A stretch of DNA of 64,000 nt from Alitta virens (Eukaryota; Annelida; Polychaeta; Phyllodocida; Nereididae), in NCBI GenBank assembly GCA_932294295.1, contig OW028580.1, positions 8,833,374 to 8,897,373 on the forward strand, written 5' to 3'. Within the stretch, counting starts at the first letter, position 1. Each line of letters starts with the position of its first letter. The position numbers were made by a program, and so were the translations under genes. A model generated the notes under the pieces. The model saw only the letters and a program-made list of their open reading frames with translations. It was not told the origin of the DNA and did not search any database. Shown in pieces: positions 52,121 through 64,000 of this stretch.

Positions 52121-55100
52121 AAACATTGAGTCCCACCATTTTGATTTTATTGAACACTGAGTTTGAAAATTCTGAAATGATCGATCATTGAGTTTGACTA
52201 TTCTGAGTTGATCAAACATTCAGTATGACCATTCTGAATTAATCAAACATTGAGTCCAACCATTTCGGTTTGAATGAAAATTGAGTTTGACAATTCTGAA
52301 ATGTTCGATCATTGAGTTTGACAATTCTGAGAGGATCGATCATTGAGTCTGACTATTCTGAGTTGATCAAACATTCAGTATGACCAATCTGAGATAATCA
52401 TACATTGAGTCCAACCATTTTGGTTTGATTAAAAATTGAGTTTGACAATTCTGAAATGTTCGATCATTGAGTTTGACTATTCTGATTTGGTCAAACATTT
52501 AGTATGACCATTCTGAGCTAATCAAACATTGAGTCCAACCATTTTGGTTTGGTTGAAAATTGAGTTTGACAATTCTGAAAAGTTCGATCATTGAGTTTGA
52601 CTATTCTGATTTGGTCAAACATTTAGTATGACCATTCTGAGCTAATCAAACATTGAGTCCAACCATTTTGATTTGAATGTATACTGACTTTGACAATTCT
52701 GAAATGTTCGATCATTGAGTTTGACAATTCTGAGATGATCGATCATTGAGTCTGACTATTCTGAGTTCATCAAACATTCAGTATGACCATTCTGAGCTAA
52801 TCAAACATTGAGTCCCACCATTTTGATTTTACTGAACACTGAGTTTGAAAATTCTGAAATGATCGATCATTGAGTTTGACTATTCTGAGTTGATCAAACA
52901 TTCAGTATGACCTTTCTGATTTAATCAAACATTGAGTCCAACCATTTTGGTTTGATGAAAATTGAGTTTGACAATTCTGAAATGTTCAGTCATTGTGTTT
53001 GATAATTCTGAGATGATCGATCATTGAGTCTGACTATTCTGAGTTCATCAAACATTCAGTATGACCATTCTGAGATAATCAAACATTGAGTCCAACCATT
53101 TTGGTTTGAATGAAAATTGAGTTTGACAATTCTGAAATGTTCGATCATTGAGTTTGACTATCCTGAGTTGATCAAACATTCAGTATGACCATTCTGAATT
53201 AATCAAACATTGAGTCCAACCATTTTGGTTTGAATGAAAATTGAGTTTGACAATTCTGAAATGTTCGATCATTGAGTTTGACAATTCTGAGATGATTGAT
53301 CATTGAGTCTGACTATTCTGAGTTGATCAGACAATCTGTTTGACCAATCTGAGTTAATCAAACATTCAGTCCAACCATTTTGGTTTGATTGAAAATTGAG
53401 TTTGACAATTCTGAAATGTTCGATCATTGAGTTTGACTATTCTGATTTGGTCAAACATTCAGTATGATCATTCTGAATTAATCAAACATTGAGTCCAACC
53501 ATTTTGGTTTGAATGAAAATTGAGCTTGACAATTCTGAAATGTTCGATCATTGAGTTTGACAATTCTGAAAAGTTCGATCATTGAGTTTGAGTATTCTGA
53601 TTTGGTCAAACATTTAGTATGACCATTCTGAGCTAATCAAACATTGAGTCCAACCATTTTGGTTTGAATGAAAATTGAGTTTGACAATTCTGAAATGATC
53701 GATCATAGAGTTTGACTATTCTGAGTTGATCAAACATTCAGTATGACCATTCTGAATTAATCAAACATTGAGTCCAACTATTTTGGTTTGATTGAAAATA
53801 GAGTTTGACAATTCTGAAATGTTCGATCATTGAGTTTGACTATTCTGAGTTGATCAAACATTCAGTATGACCATTCTGAGCTAATCAAACATTGAGTCCC
53901 ACCATTTTGATTTTATTGAACACTGAGTTTGAAAATTCTGAAATGTTCGATCATTGAGTTTGACTATTCTGAGTTGATCAAACATTCAGTATGACCATTC
54001 TGAATTAATCAAACATTGAGTCCAACCATTTCGGTTTGAATGAAAATTGAGTTTGACAATTCTGAAATGTTCGATCATTGAGTTTGACAATTCTGAGATG
54101 ATCGATCATTGAGTCTGACTATTCTGAGTTGATCAAACATTCAGTATGACCAATCTGAGATAATCATACATTGAGTCCAACCATTTTGGTTTGATTAAAA
54201 ATTGAGTTTGACAATTCTGAAATGTTCGATCATTGAGTTTGACTATTCTCAAAAGTTCGATCATTGAGTTTGAGTATTCTGATTTGGTCAAACATTTAGT
54301 ATAACCATTCTGAGCTAATCAAACATTGAGTCCAACCATTTTGGTTTGAATGAAAATTGAGTTTGACAATTCTGAAATGTTCGATCATTGAGTTTGACTA
54401 TTCTGAGTTGATCAAACATTCAGTATGACCATTCTGAATTATTCAAACATTGAGTCCAACCATTTTGGTTTGATTGAAAATTGAGTTTGACAATTCTGAA
54501 ATGTTCGATCATTGAGTTTGACTATTCTGAGTTGATCAAACATTCAGTATGACCATTCTGAGCTAATCAAACATTGAGTCCCACCATTTTGATTTTATTG
54601 AACACTGAGTTTGAAAATTCTGAAATGTTCGATCATTGAGTTTGACTATTCTGAGTTGATCAAACATTCAGTATGACCATTCTGAATTAATCAAACATTG
54701 AGTCCAACCATTTTGGTTTGAATGAAAATTGAGTTTGACAATTCTGAAATGTTCGATCATTGAGTTTGACAATTCTGAAATGTTCGATCATTGAGTTTGA
54801 CTATTCTGATTTGGTCAAACATTTAGTATGACCATTCTGAGCTAATCAAACATTGAGTCCAACCATTTTGGTTTGATTGAAAATTGAGTTTGACAATTCT
54901 GAAAAGTTCGATCATTGAGTTTGACTATTCTGATTTGGTCAAACATTTAGTATGACCATTCTGAGCTAATCAAACATTGAGTCCAACCATTTTGATTTGA
55001 ATGTACACTGACTTTGACAATTCTGAAATGATCGATTATTGAGTTTGACAATTCTGAGATGATCGATCATTGAGTTTGACTATTCTGAGTTCATCAAACA

Positions 55101-55299
55101 TTCAGTATGACCATTCTGAGTTAATCAAACATTGAGTCCAACCATTTTGGTTTGAATGAAAATTGAGTTTGACAATTCTGAAATGTTCGATCATTGAGTT
55201 TGACTATTCTGAGTTGATCAAACATTCAGTATGACCATTCTGAATTAATCAAACATTGAGTCCAACCATTTTGGTTTGAATGAAAATTGAGTTTGACAA
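52121..55299 (+). repeat. Intervening satellite segment, partner of 47-49 kb
   Basis: It includes a 1,766-bp-offset pair (CCATTTCGG at about 52266 and 54032), the 30-bp monomer at 52931-52960, and the TATCCTGAG variant also found at about 45.16 and 47.61 kb. 52.70-53.34 kb is the partner of 47.15-47.79 kb and 54.1-55.3 kb is the partner of 47.8-48.95 kb. About 806 bp near 53.34-54.15 kb is present here and missing from the left copy. Confidence 0.78.
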
Positions 55300-58200
55300 T
55301 TCTGAAATGTTCGATCATTGAGTTTGACAATTCTGAGATGATCGATCATTGAGTCTGACTATTCTGAGTTGATCAAACATTCTGTTTGACCAATCTGAGT
55401 TAATCAAACATTCAGTCCAACCATTTTGGTTTGAATGAAAATTGAGTTTGACAATTCTGAAATGTTAAATCATTGAGTTTGACTATTCTGAGTTGATCAA
55501 ACATTCAGTATAACCATTCTGAGTTGATCAAACATTCTGTATGACCATTCTGAGTTAATCAAACATTGAGTCCCCCCATTTTGGTTTGAATGAAAAATGA
55601 GTTTGACAATTCTGAAATGTTCGAACATAGAGTTTGACAAATCTGAGATGATCGATCATTGAGTCTGACTATTCTGAGTTGATCAAACATTCAGTATGAC
55701 CATTCTGAATTAATCAAACATTGAGTCCAACCATTTTGGTTTGAATGAAAATTGAGTTTGACAATTCTGAAATGTTCGATCATTCAGTTTGACTATTCTG
55801 AGATGATTGATCATTGAGTCTGACTATTCTGAGTTGAACAAACATTCAGTATGACCAATCTGAGTTAATCAAACATTGAGTCCAACCATATTGGTTTGAA
55901 TGAAAATTGAGTTTGACAATTCTGAAATGTTCGATCATTGAGTTTGACTATTCTGATTTGGTCAAACATTTAGTATGACCATTCTGAGCTAATCAAACAT
56001 TGAGTCCAACCATTTTGATTTGAATGTACACTGACTTTGACAATTCTGAAATGATTGATTATTGAGCTTGACAATTCTGAGATGATCGATCATTGAGTTT
56101 GACTATTCTGAGTTCATCAAACATTCAGTATGACCATTCTGAGCTAATCAAACATTGAGTCCAACCATTTTGGTTTGAATGAAAATTGAGTTTGACAATT
56201 CTGAAATGTTCGATCATTGAGTTTGACAATTCTGAAATGTTCGATCATTGAGTTTGACTATTCTGATTTGGTCAAACATTTAGTATGACCATTCTGAGCT
56301 AATCAAACATTGAGTCCAACCATTTTGGTTTGAATGAAAATTGAGTTTGACAATTCTGAAATGTTCGATCATTGAGTTTGACTATTCTGAGTTGATCAAA
56401 CATTCAGTATGACCATTCTGAATTAATCAAACATTGAGTCCAACCATTTTGGTTTGAATGAAAATTGAGTTTGACAATTCTGAAATGTTCGATCATTGAG
56501 TTTGACAATTCTGAGATGATCGATCATTGAGTCTGACTATTCTGAGTTCATCAAACATTCAGTATGACCATTCTGATCTAATCAAACATTGAGTCCCACC
56601 ATTTTGGTTTGAATGAAAATTGAGTTTGGCAATTCTGAAATGTTCGATCATTGAGTTTGACAATTCTGAAATGTTCGATCATTGAGTTTGACTATTCTGA
56701 TTTGGTCAAACATTTAGTATGACCATTCTGAGCTAATCAAACATTGAGTCCAACCATTTTGGTTTGATTGAAAATTGAGTTTGACAATTCTGAAAAGTTC
56801 GATCATTGAGTTTGACTATTCTGATTTGGTCAAACATTTAGTATGACCATTCTGAGCTAATCAAACATTGAGTCCAACCATTTTGATTTGAATGTACACT
56901 GACTTTGACAATTCTGAAATGATCGATTATTGAGTTTGACAATTCTGAGATGATCGATCATTGAGTTTGACTATTCTGAGTTCATCAAACATTCAGTATG
57001 ACCATTCTGAGTTAATCAAACATTGAGTCCAACCATTTTGGTTTGAATGAAAATTGAGTTTGACAATTCTGAAATGTTCGATCATTGAGTTTGACTATTC
57101 TGAGTTGATCAAACATTCAGTATGACCATTCTGAATTAATCAAACATTGAGTCCAACCATTTTGGTTTGAATGAAAATTGAGTTTGACAATTCTGAAATG
57201 TTCGATCATTGAGTTTGACAATTCTGAGATGATCGATCGTTGAGTCTGACTATTCTGAGTTGATCAAACATTCTGTTTGACCAATCTGAGTTAATCAAAC
57301 ATTCAGTCCAACCATTTTGGTTTGAATGAAAATTGAGTTTGACAATTCTGAAATGTTAAATCATTGAGTTTGACTATTCTGAGTTGATCAAACATTCAGT
57401 ATAACCATTCTGAGTTGATCAAACATTCTGTATGACCATTCTGAGTTAATCAAACATTGAGTCCCCCCATTTTGGTTTGAATGAAAAATGAGTTTGACAA
57501 TTCTGAAATGTTCGAACATAGAGTTTGACAAATCTGAGATGATCGATCATTGAGTCTGACTATTCTGAGTTGATCAAACATTCAGTATGACCATTCTGAA
57601 TTAATCAAACATTGAGTCCAACCATTTTGGTTTGAATGAAAATTGAGTTTGACAATTCTGAAATGTTCGATCATTCAGTTTGACTATTCTGAGATGATTG
57701 ATCATTGAGTCTGACTATTCTGAGTTGAACAAACATTCAGTATGACCAATCTGAGTTAATCAAACATTGAGTCCAACCATATTGGTTTGAATGAAAATTG
57801 AGTTTGACAATTCTGAAATGTTCGATCATTGAGTTTGACTATTCTGATTTGGTCAAACATTTAGTATGACCATTCTGAGCTAATCAAACATTGAGTCCAA
57901 CCATTTTGATTTGAATGTACACTGACTTTGACAATTCTGAAATGATTGATTATTGAGCTTGACAATTCTGAGATGATCGATCATTGAGTTTGACTATTCT
58001 GAGTTCATCAAACATTCAGTATGACCATTCTGAGCTAATCAAACATTGAGTCCAACCATTTTGGTTTGAATGAAAATTGAGTTTGACAATTCTGAAATGT
58101 TCGATCATTGAGTTTGACAATTCTGAAATGTTCGATCATTGAGTTTGACTATTCTGATTTGGTCAAACATTTAGTATGACCATTCTGAGCTAATCAAACA

Positions 58201-58850
58201 TTGAGTCCAACCATATTGGTTTGAATGAAAATTGAGTTTGACAATTCTGAAATGTTCGATCATTGAGTTTGACTATTCTGAGTTGATCAAACATTCAGTA
58301 TGACCATTCTGAATTAATCAAACATTGAGTCCAACCATTTTGGTTTGAATGAAAATTGAGTTTGACAATTCTGAAATGTTCGATCATTGAGTTTGACAAT
58401 TCTGAGATGATCGATCATTGAGTCTGACTATTCTGAGTTCATCAAACATTCAGTATGACCATTCTGATCTAATCAAACATTGAGTCCCACCATTTTGGTT
58501 TGAATGAAAATTGAGTTTGGCAATTCTGAAATGTTCGATCATTGAGTTTGACAATTCTGAAATGTTCGATCATTGAGTTTGACTATTCTGATTTGGTCAA
58601 ACATTTAGTATGACCATTCTGAGCTAATCAAACATTGAGTCCAACCATTTTGGTTTGATTGAAAATTGAGTTTGACAATTCTGAAAAGTTCGATCATTGA
58701 GTTTGACTATTCTGATTTGGTCAAACATTTAGTATGACCATTCTGAGCTAATCAAACATTGAGTCCAACCATTTTGATTTGAATGTACACTGACTTTGAC
58801 AATTCTGAAATGATCGATTATTGAGTTTGACAATTCTGAGATGATCGATC
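55300..58850 (+). repeat. 3,534-bp HOR (114 monomers), copy 1
   Basis: Two shorter units in series, with CCCCCC at 55572, 57463 and then 59106, giving spacings of 1,891 (61 monomers) and 1,643 (53 monomers). The shorter unit is the 61-mer lacking eight monomers at the junction near 58.85 kb. GACAATTCTGAG at 55327 corresponds to 58861, fixing the 3,534-bp period. Left edge is approximate. Confidence 0.87.
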
Positions 58851-58881
58851 ATTGAGTTTGACAATTCTGAGATGATCGATC
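58851..58881 (+). repeat. Junction monomer of the 3,534-bp tandem duplication
   Basis: In the full 61-mer the monomer at this point is GACTATTCTGAGTTCATC (for example about 56967). Here it reads GACAATTCTGAGATGATC and runs straight into GAGTCTGAC, skipping 248 bp. The copy of this junction is at 62386-62416, 3,535 bp further on. Confidence 0.82.
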
Positions 58882-60028
58882 ATTGAGTCTGACTATTCTG
58901 AGTTGATCAAACATTCTGTTTGACCAATCTGAGTTAATCAAACATTCAGTCCAACCATTTTGGTTTGAATGAAAATTGAGTTTGACAATTCTGAAATGTT
59001 AAATCATTGAGTTTGACTATTCTGAGTTGATCAAACATTCAGTATAACCATTCTGAGTTGATCAAACATTCTGTATGACCATTCTGAGTTAATCAAACAT
59101 TGAGTCCCCCCATTTTGGTTTGAATGAAAAATGAGTTTGACAATTCTGAAATGTTCGAACATAGAGTTTGACAAATCTGAGATGATCGATCATTGAGTCT
59201 GACTATTCTGAGTTGATCAAACATTCAGTATGACCATTCTGAATTAATCAAACATTGAGTCCAACCATTTTGGTTTGAATGAAAATTGAGTTTGACAATT
59301 CTGAAATGTTCGATCATTCAGTTTGACTATTCTGAGATGATTGATCATTGAGTCTGACTATTCTGAGTTGAACAAACATTCAGTATGACCAATCTGAGTT
59401 AATCAAACATTGAGTCCAACCATATTGGTTTGAATGAAAATTGAGTTTGACAATTCTGAAATGTTCGATCATTGAGTTTGACTATTCTGATTTGGTCAAA
59501 CATTTAGTATGACCATTCTGAGCTAATCAAACATTGAGTCCAACCATTTTGATTTGAATGTACACTGACTTTGACAATTCTGAAATGATTGATTATTGAG
59601 CTTGACAATTCTGAGATGATCGATCATTGAGTTTGACTATTCTGAGTTCATCAAACATTCAGTATGACCATTCTGAGCTAATCAAACATTGAGTCCAACC
59701 ATTTTGGTTTGAATGAAAATTGAGTTTGACAATTCTGAAATGTTCGATCATTGAGTTTGACAATTCTGAAATGTTCGATCATTGAGTTTGACTATTCTGA
59801 TTTGGTCAAACATTTAGTATGACCATTCTGAGCTAATCAAACATTGAGTCCAACCATTTTGGTTTGAATGAAAATTGAGTTTGACAATTCTGAAATGTTC
59901 GATCATTGAGTTTGACTATTCTGAGTTGATCAAACATTCAGTATGACCATTCTGAATTAATCAAACATTGAGTCCAACCATTTTGGTTTGAATGAAAATT
60001 GAGTTTGACAATTCTGAAATGTTCGATC

Positions 60029-60060
60029 ATTGAGTTTGACAAATTTTGAGATGATCGATC
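60029..60060 (+). repeat. 32-bp variant monomer (two copies)
   Basis: One extra base and a substitution give GACAAATTTTGAG. The second copy is at 63564-63595, and the position in copy 1 (about 56.5 kb) is the normal 31 bp. It is a one-base clock mark for the order of the 3.5-kb duplications. Confidence 0.88.
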
Positions 60061-62385
60061 ATTGAGTCTGACTATTCTGAGTTCATCAAACATTCAGTAT
60101 GACCATTCTGATCTAATCAAACATTGAGTCCCACCATTTTGGTTTGAATGAAAATTGAGTTTGGCAATTCTGAAATGTTCGATCATTGAGTTTGACAATT
60201 CTGAAATGTTCGATCATTGAGTTTGACTATTCTGATTTGGTCAAACATTTAGTATGACCATTCTGAGCTAATCAAACATTGAGTCCAACCATTTTGGTTT
60301 GATTGAAAATTGAGTTTGACAATTCTGAAAAGTTCGATCATTGAGTTTGACTATTCTGATTTGGTCAAACATTTAGTATGACCATTCTGAGCTAATCAAA
60401 CATTGAGTCCAACCATTTTGATTTGAATGTACACTGACTTTGACAATTCTGAAATGATCGATTATTGAGTTTGACAATTCTGAGATGATCGATCATTGAG
60501 TTTGACTATTCTGAGTTCATCAAACATTCAGTATGACCATTCTGAGTTAATCAAACATTGAGTCCAACCATTTTGGTTTGAATGAAAATTGAGTTTGACA
60601 ATTCTGAAATGTTCGATCATTGAGTTTGACTATTCTGAGTTGATCAAACATTCAGTATGACCATTCTGAATTAATCAAACATTGAGTCCAACCATTTTGG
60701 TTTGAATGAAAATTGAGTTTGACAATTCTGAAATGTTCGATCATTGAGTTTGACAATTCTGAGATGATCGATCGTTGAGTCTGACTATTCTGAGTTGATC
60801 AAACATTCTGTTTGACCAATCTGAGTTAATCAAACATTCAGTCCAACCATTTTGGTTTGAATGAAAATTGAGTTTGACAATTCTGAAATGTTAAATCATT
60901 GAGTTTGACTATTCTGAGTTGATCAAACATTCAGTATAACCATTCTGAGTTGATCAAACATTCTGTATGACCATTCTGAGTTAATCAAACATTGAGTCCC
61001 CCCATTTTGGTTTGAATGAAAAATGAGTTTGACAATTCTGAAATGTTCGAACATAGAGTTTGACAAATCTGAGATGATCGATCATTGAGTCTGACTATTC
61101 TGAGTTGATCAAACATTCAGTATGACCATTCTGAATTAATCAAACATTGAGTCCAACCATTTTGGTTTGAATGAAAATTGAGTTTGACAATTCTGAAATG
61201 TTCGATCATTCAGTTTGACTATTCTGAGATGATTGATCATTGAGTCTGACTATTCTGAGTTGAACAAACATTCAGTATGACCAATCTGAGTTAATCAAAC
61301 ATTGAGTCCAACCATATTGGTTTGAATGAAAATTGAGTTTGACAATTCTGAAATGTTCGATCATTGAGTTTGACTATTCTGATTTGGTCAAACATTTAGT
61401 ATGACCATTCTGAGCTAATCAAACATTGAGTCCAACCATTTTGATTTGAATGTACACTGACTTTGACAATTCTGAAATGATTGATTATTGAGCTTGACAA
61501 TTCTGAGATGATCGATCATTGAGTTTGACTATTCTGAGTTCATCAAACATTCAGTATGACCATTCTGAGCTAATCAAACATTGAGTCCAACCATTTTGGT
61601 TTGAATGAAAATTGAGTTTGACAATTCTGAAATGTTCGATCATTGAGTTTGACAATTCTGAAATGTTCGATCATTGAGTTTGACTATTCTGATTTGGTCA
61701 AACATTTAGTATGACCATTCTGAGCTAATCAAACATTGAGTCCAACCATATTGGTTTGAATGAAAATTGAGTTTGACAATTCTGAAATGTTCGATCATTG
61801 AGTTTGACTATTCTGAGTTGATCAAACATTCAGTATGACCATTCTGAATTAATCAAACATTGAGTCCAACCATTTTGGTTTGAATGAAAATTGAGTTTGA
61901 CAATTCTGAAATGTTCGATCATTGAGTTTGACAATTCTGAGATGATCGATCATTGAGTCTGACTATTCTGAGTTCATCAAACATTCAGTATGACCATTCT
62001 GATCTAATCAAACATTGAGTCCCACCATTTTGGTTTGAATGAAAATTGAGTTTGGCAATTCTGAAATGTTCGATCATTGAGTTTGACAATTCTGAAATGT
62101 TCGATCATTGAGTTTGACTATTCTGATTTGGTCAAACATTTAGTATGACCATTCTGAGCTAATCAAACATTGAGTCCAACCATTTTGGTTTGATTGAAAA
62201 TTGAGTTTGACAATTCTGAAAAGTTCGATCATTGAGTTTGACTATTCTGATTTGGTCAAACATTTAGTATGACCATTCTGAGCTAATCAAACATTGAGTC
62301 CAACCATTTTGATTTGAATGTACACTGACTTTGACAATTCTGAAATGATCGATTATTGAGTTTGACAATTCTGAGATGATCGATC

Positions 62386-64000
62386 ATTGAGTTTGACAAT
62401 TCTGAGATGATCGATCATTGAGTCTGACTATTCTGAGTTGATCAAACATTCTGTTTGACCAATCTGAGTTAATCAAACATTCAGTCCAACCATTTTGGTT
62501 TGAATGAAAATTGAGTTTGACAATTCTGAAATGTTAAATCATTGAGTTTGACTATTCTGAGTTGATCAAACATTCAGTATAACCATTCTGAGTTGATCAA
62601 ACATTCTGTATGACCATTCTGAGTTAATCAAACATTGAGTCCCCCCATTTTGGTTTGAATGAAAAATGAGTTTGACAATTCTGAAATGTTCGAACATAGA
62701 GTTTGACAAATCTGAGATGATCGATCATTGAGTCTGACTATTCTGAGTTGATCAAACATTCAGTATGACCATTCTGAATTAATCAAACATTGAGTCCAAC
62801 CATTTTGGTTTGAATGAAAATTGAGTTTGACAATTCTGAAATGTTCGATCATTCAGTTTGACTATTCTGAGATGATTGATCATTGAGTCTGACTATTCTG
62901 AGTTGAACAAACATTCAGTATGACCAATCTGAGTTAATCAAACATTGAGTCCAACCATATTGGTTTGAATGAAAATTGAGTTTGACAATTCTGAAATGTT
63001 CGATCATTGAGTTTGACTATTCTGATTTGGTCAAACATTTAGTATGACCATTCTGAGCTAATCAAACATTGAGTCCAACCATTTTGATTTGAATGTACAC
63101 TGACTTTGACAATTCTGAAATGATTGATTATTGAGCTTGACAATTCTGAGATGATCGATCATTGAGTTTGACTATTCTGAGTTCATCAAACATTCAGTAT
63201 GACCATTCTGAGCTAATCAAACATTGAGTCCAACCATTTTGGTTTGAATGAAAATTGAGTTTGACAATTCTGAAATGTTCGATCATTGAGTTTGACAATT
63301 CTGAAATGTTCGATCATTGAGTTTGACTATTCTGATTTGGTCAAACATTTAGTATGACCATTCTGAGCTAATCAAACATTGAGTCCAACCATTTTGGTTT
63401 GAATGAAAATTGAGTTTGACAATTCTGAAATGTTCGATCATTGAGTTTGACTATTCTGAGTTGATCAAACATTCAGTATGACCATTCTGAATTAATCAAA
63501 CATTGAGTCCAACCATTTTGGTTTGAATGAAAATTGAGTTTGACAATTCTGAAATGTTCGATCATTGAGTTTGACAAATTTTGAGATGATCGATCATTGA
63601 GTCTGACTATTCTGAGTTCATCAAACATTCAGTATGACCATTCTGATCTAATCAAACATTGAGTCCCACCATTTTGGTTTGAATGAAAATTGAGTTTGGC
63701 AATTCTGAAATGTTCGATCATTGAGTTTGACAATTCTGAAATGTTCGATCATTGAGTTTGACTATTCTGATTTGGTCAAACATTTAGTATGACCATTCTG
63801 AGCTAATCAAACATTGAGTCCAACCATTTTGGTTTGATTGAAAATTGAGTTTGACAATTCTGAAAAGTTCGATCATTGAGTTTGACTATTCTGATTTGGT
63901 CAAACATTTAGTATGACCATTCTGAGCTAATCAAACATTGAGTCCAACCATTTTGATTTGAATGTACACTGACTTTGACAATTCTGAAATGATCGATTAT
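62386..64000 (+). repeat. 3,534-bp HOR, copy 3 (partial, runs off the window)
   Basis: Starts at the same junction monomer as copy 2 and has CCCCCC at 62641. It carries the same 32-bp monomer (63564-63595) as copy 2, which copy 1 lacks, so copy 3 derives from copy 2 or shares its immediate parent. The window ends inside a monomer. Confidence 0.86.

Larger units (their letters stand above)
58851..62385 (+). repeat. 3,534-bp HOR, copy 2 (3,535 bp)
   Basis: One base longer because of the 32-bp monomer at 60029-60060 (GACAAATTTTGAG for GACAATTCTGAG). CCCCCC is at 59106 and 60998. The CGATCGTTGAG variant at about 57235 recurs at about 60772. Confidence 0.87.
1..64000 (+). repeat. 31-bp satellite array, head-to-tail, fills whole window
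   Basis: Every stretch I read can be cut into 31-bp units, for example 31-61, 62-92 and 93-123. Most units begin ATTGAG or a close variant, keep TGAC, ATTCTGA (or ATTTTGG) at fixed positions, and end in a variable back half such as TTCGATC, GGTCAAAC or AATCAAAC. All units lie in one orientation; I saw no inverted segment, no insertion of unrelated DNA and no unique flank. Composition is AT-rich (10 G/C in a typical 31-bp unit). On the plus strand TGA occurs at monomer positions 3, 9 and 18, and because 31 leaves remainder 1 on division by 3, every frame is closed within three monomers. This is non-coding satellite DNA, probably from eukaryotic heterochromatin or a centromere; that location is inference. 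Species and family name are unknown to me. Confidence 0.98.

Noticed and set aside
58851..59098. A simple 248-bp deletion in one 61-mer unit
   Set aside because: The shortened unit always sits at the boundary between 3,534-bp copies, so it is better explained as the junction of a tandem duplication than as a separate deletion repeated twice.
1..64000. CRISPR array (about 30-bp direct repeats at regular spacing)
   Set aside because: The repeats abut with no unique spacers; the variable half is itself a small set of recurring variants, and no cas-like gene is present.
1..64000. Telomeric repeat
   Set aside because: The unit is 31 bp and lacks runs of G on either strand; no TTAGGG- or TTTAGGG-like tandem was seen.

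Overview
The whole 64 kb is one uninterrupted, head-to-tail satellite DNA array. I find no gene, RNA gene, transposon, telomere repeat or unique flank; both window ends lie inside the array. The monomer is 31 bp (about 2,064 copies) and AT-rich: a typical copy has 10 G/C in 31. A fairly constant front half (TTGAGTTTGAC, then ATTCTGA) is followed by a variable back half that often carries a small GATC-centred palindrome. All copies point the same way. A 64 kb array with nested higher-order repeats (HORs) suggests a eukaryotic chromosome, most plausibly a centromeric, pericentromeric or other heterochromatic block. I do not recognise the monomer, so I name no species.

There are at least four nested levels. 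(1) The 31-bp monomer. (2) Four- or five-monomer cassettes (124 or 155 bp) in a fixed order of monomer types a-b-c-d or a-a'-b'-c'-d. (3) HOR units of about 1.6-2.7 kb. (4) Segmental tandem duplications of 3.5-16.5 kb. Nearly every offset between copies is a whole number of monomers plus the sum of a few identifiable indels (twelve 35-bp monomers at +4, two 32-bp monomers at +1, four 30-bp monomers at -1). The copies can therefore be ordered by arithmetic.

Layout: 1-1440 is a leading block copied near 13.9-15.4 kb. 1.44-6.47 kb holds a 2,666-bp tandem duplication. 4.6-10.3 kb holds three copies of an 1,860-bp (60-mer) HOR. 9.9-20.24 kb is a 10,339-bp segment whose tandem copy at 20.24-36.79 kb has grown to 16,551 bp through two internal tandem duplications of 1,740 and 4,472 bp (10,339 + 1,740 + 4,472 = 16,551). 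35.9-39.1 kb is a 1,616-bp tandem pair and 39.6-41.2 kb an 806-bp tandem pair. 41.2-47.1 kb is a mosaic without a clean period. 47.15-58.4 kb holds a 6,354-bp duplication. 55.3-64 kb holds a 3,534-bp (61-mer + 53-mer) unit in two full copies and one partial copy running off the window.

The parts work together only as a record of unequal exchange. Junctions fall inside monomers at matching positions and leave recognisable hybrid monomers. CpG positions in the monomer repeatedly show TpG variants, consistent with methylation-driven decay. The longest open frame (78 codons, minus strand) is a by-product of repeat phase and is not called as a gene. All comparisons were made by eye, so block edges are good to about one monomer unless exact bases are given.
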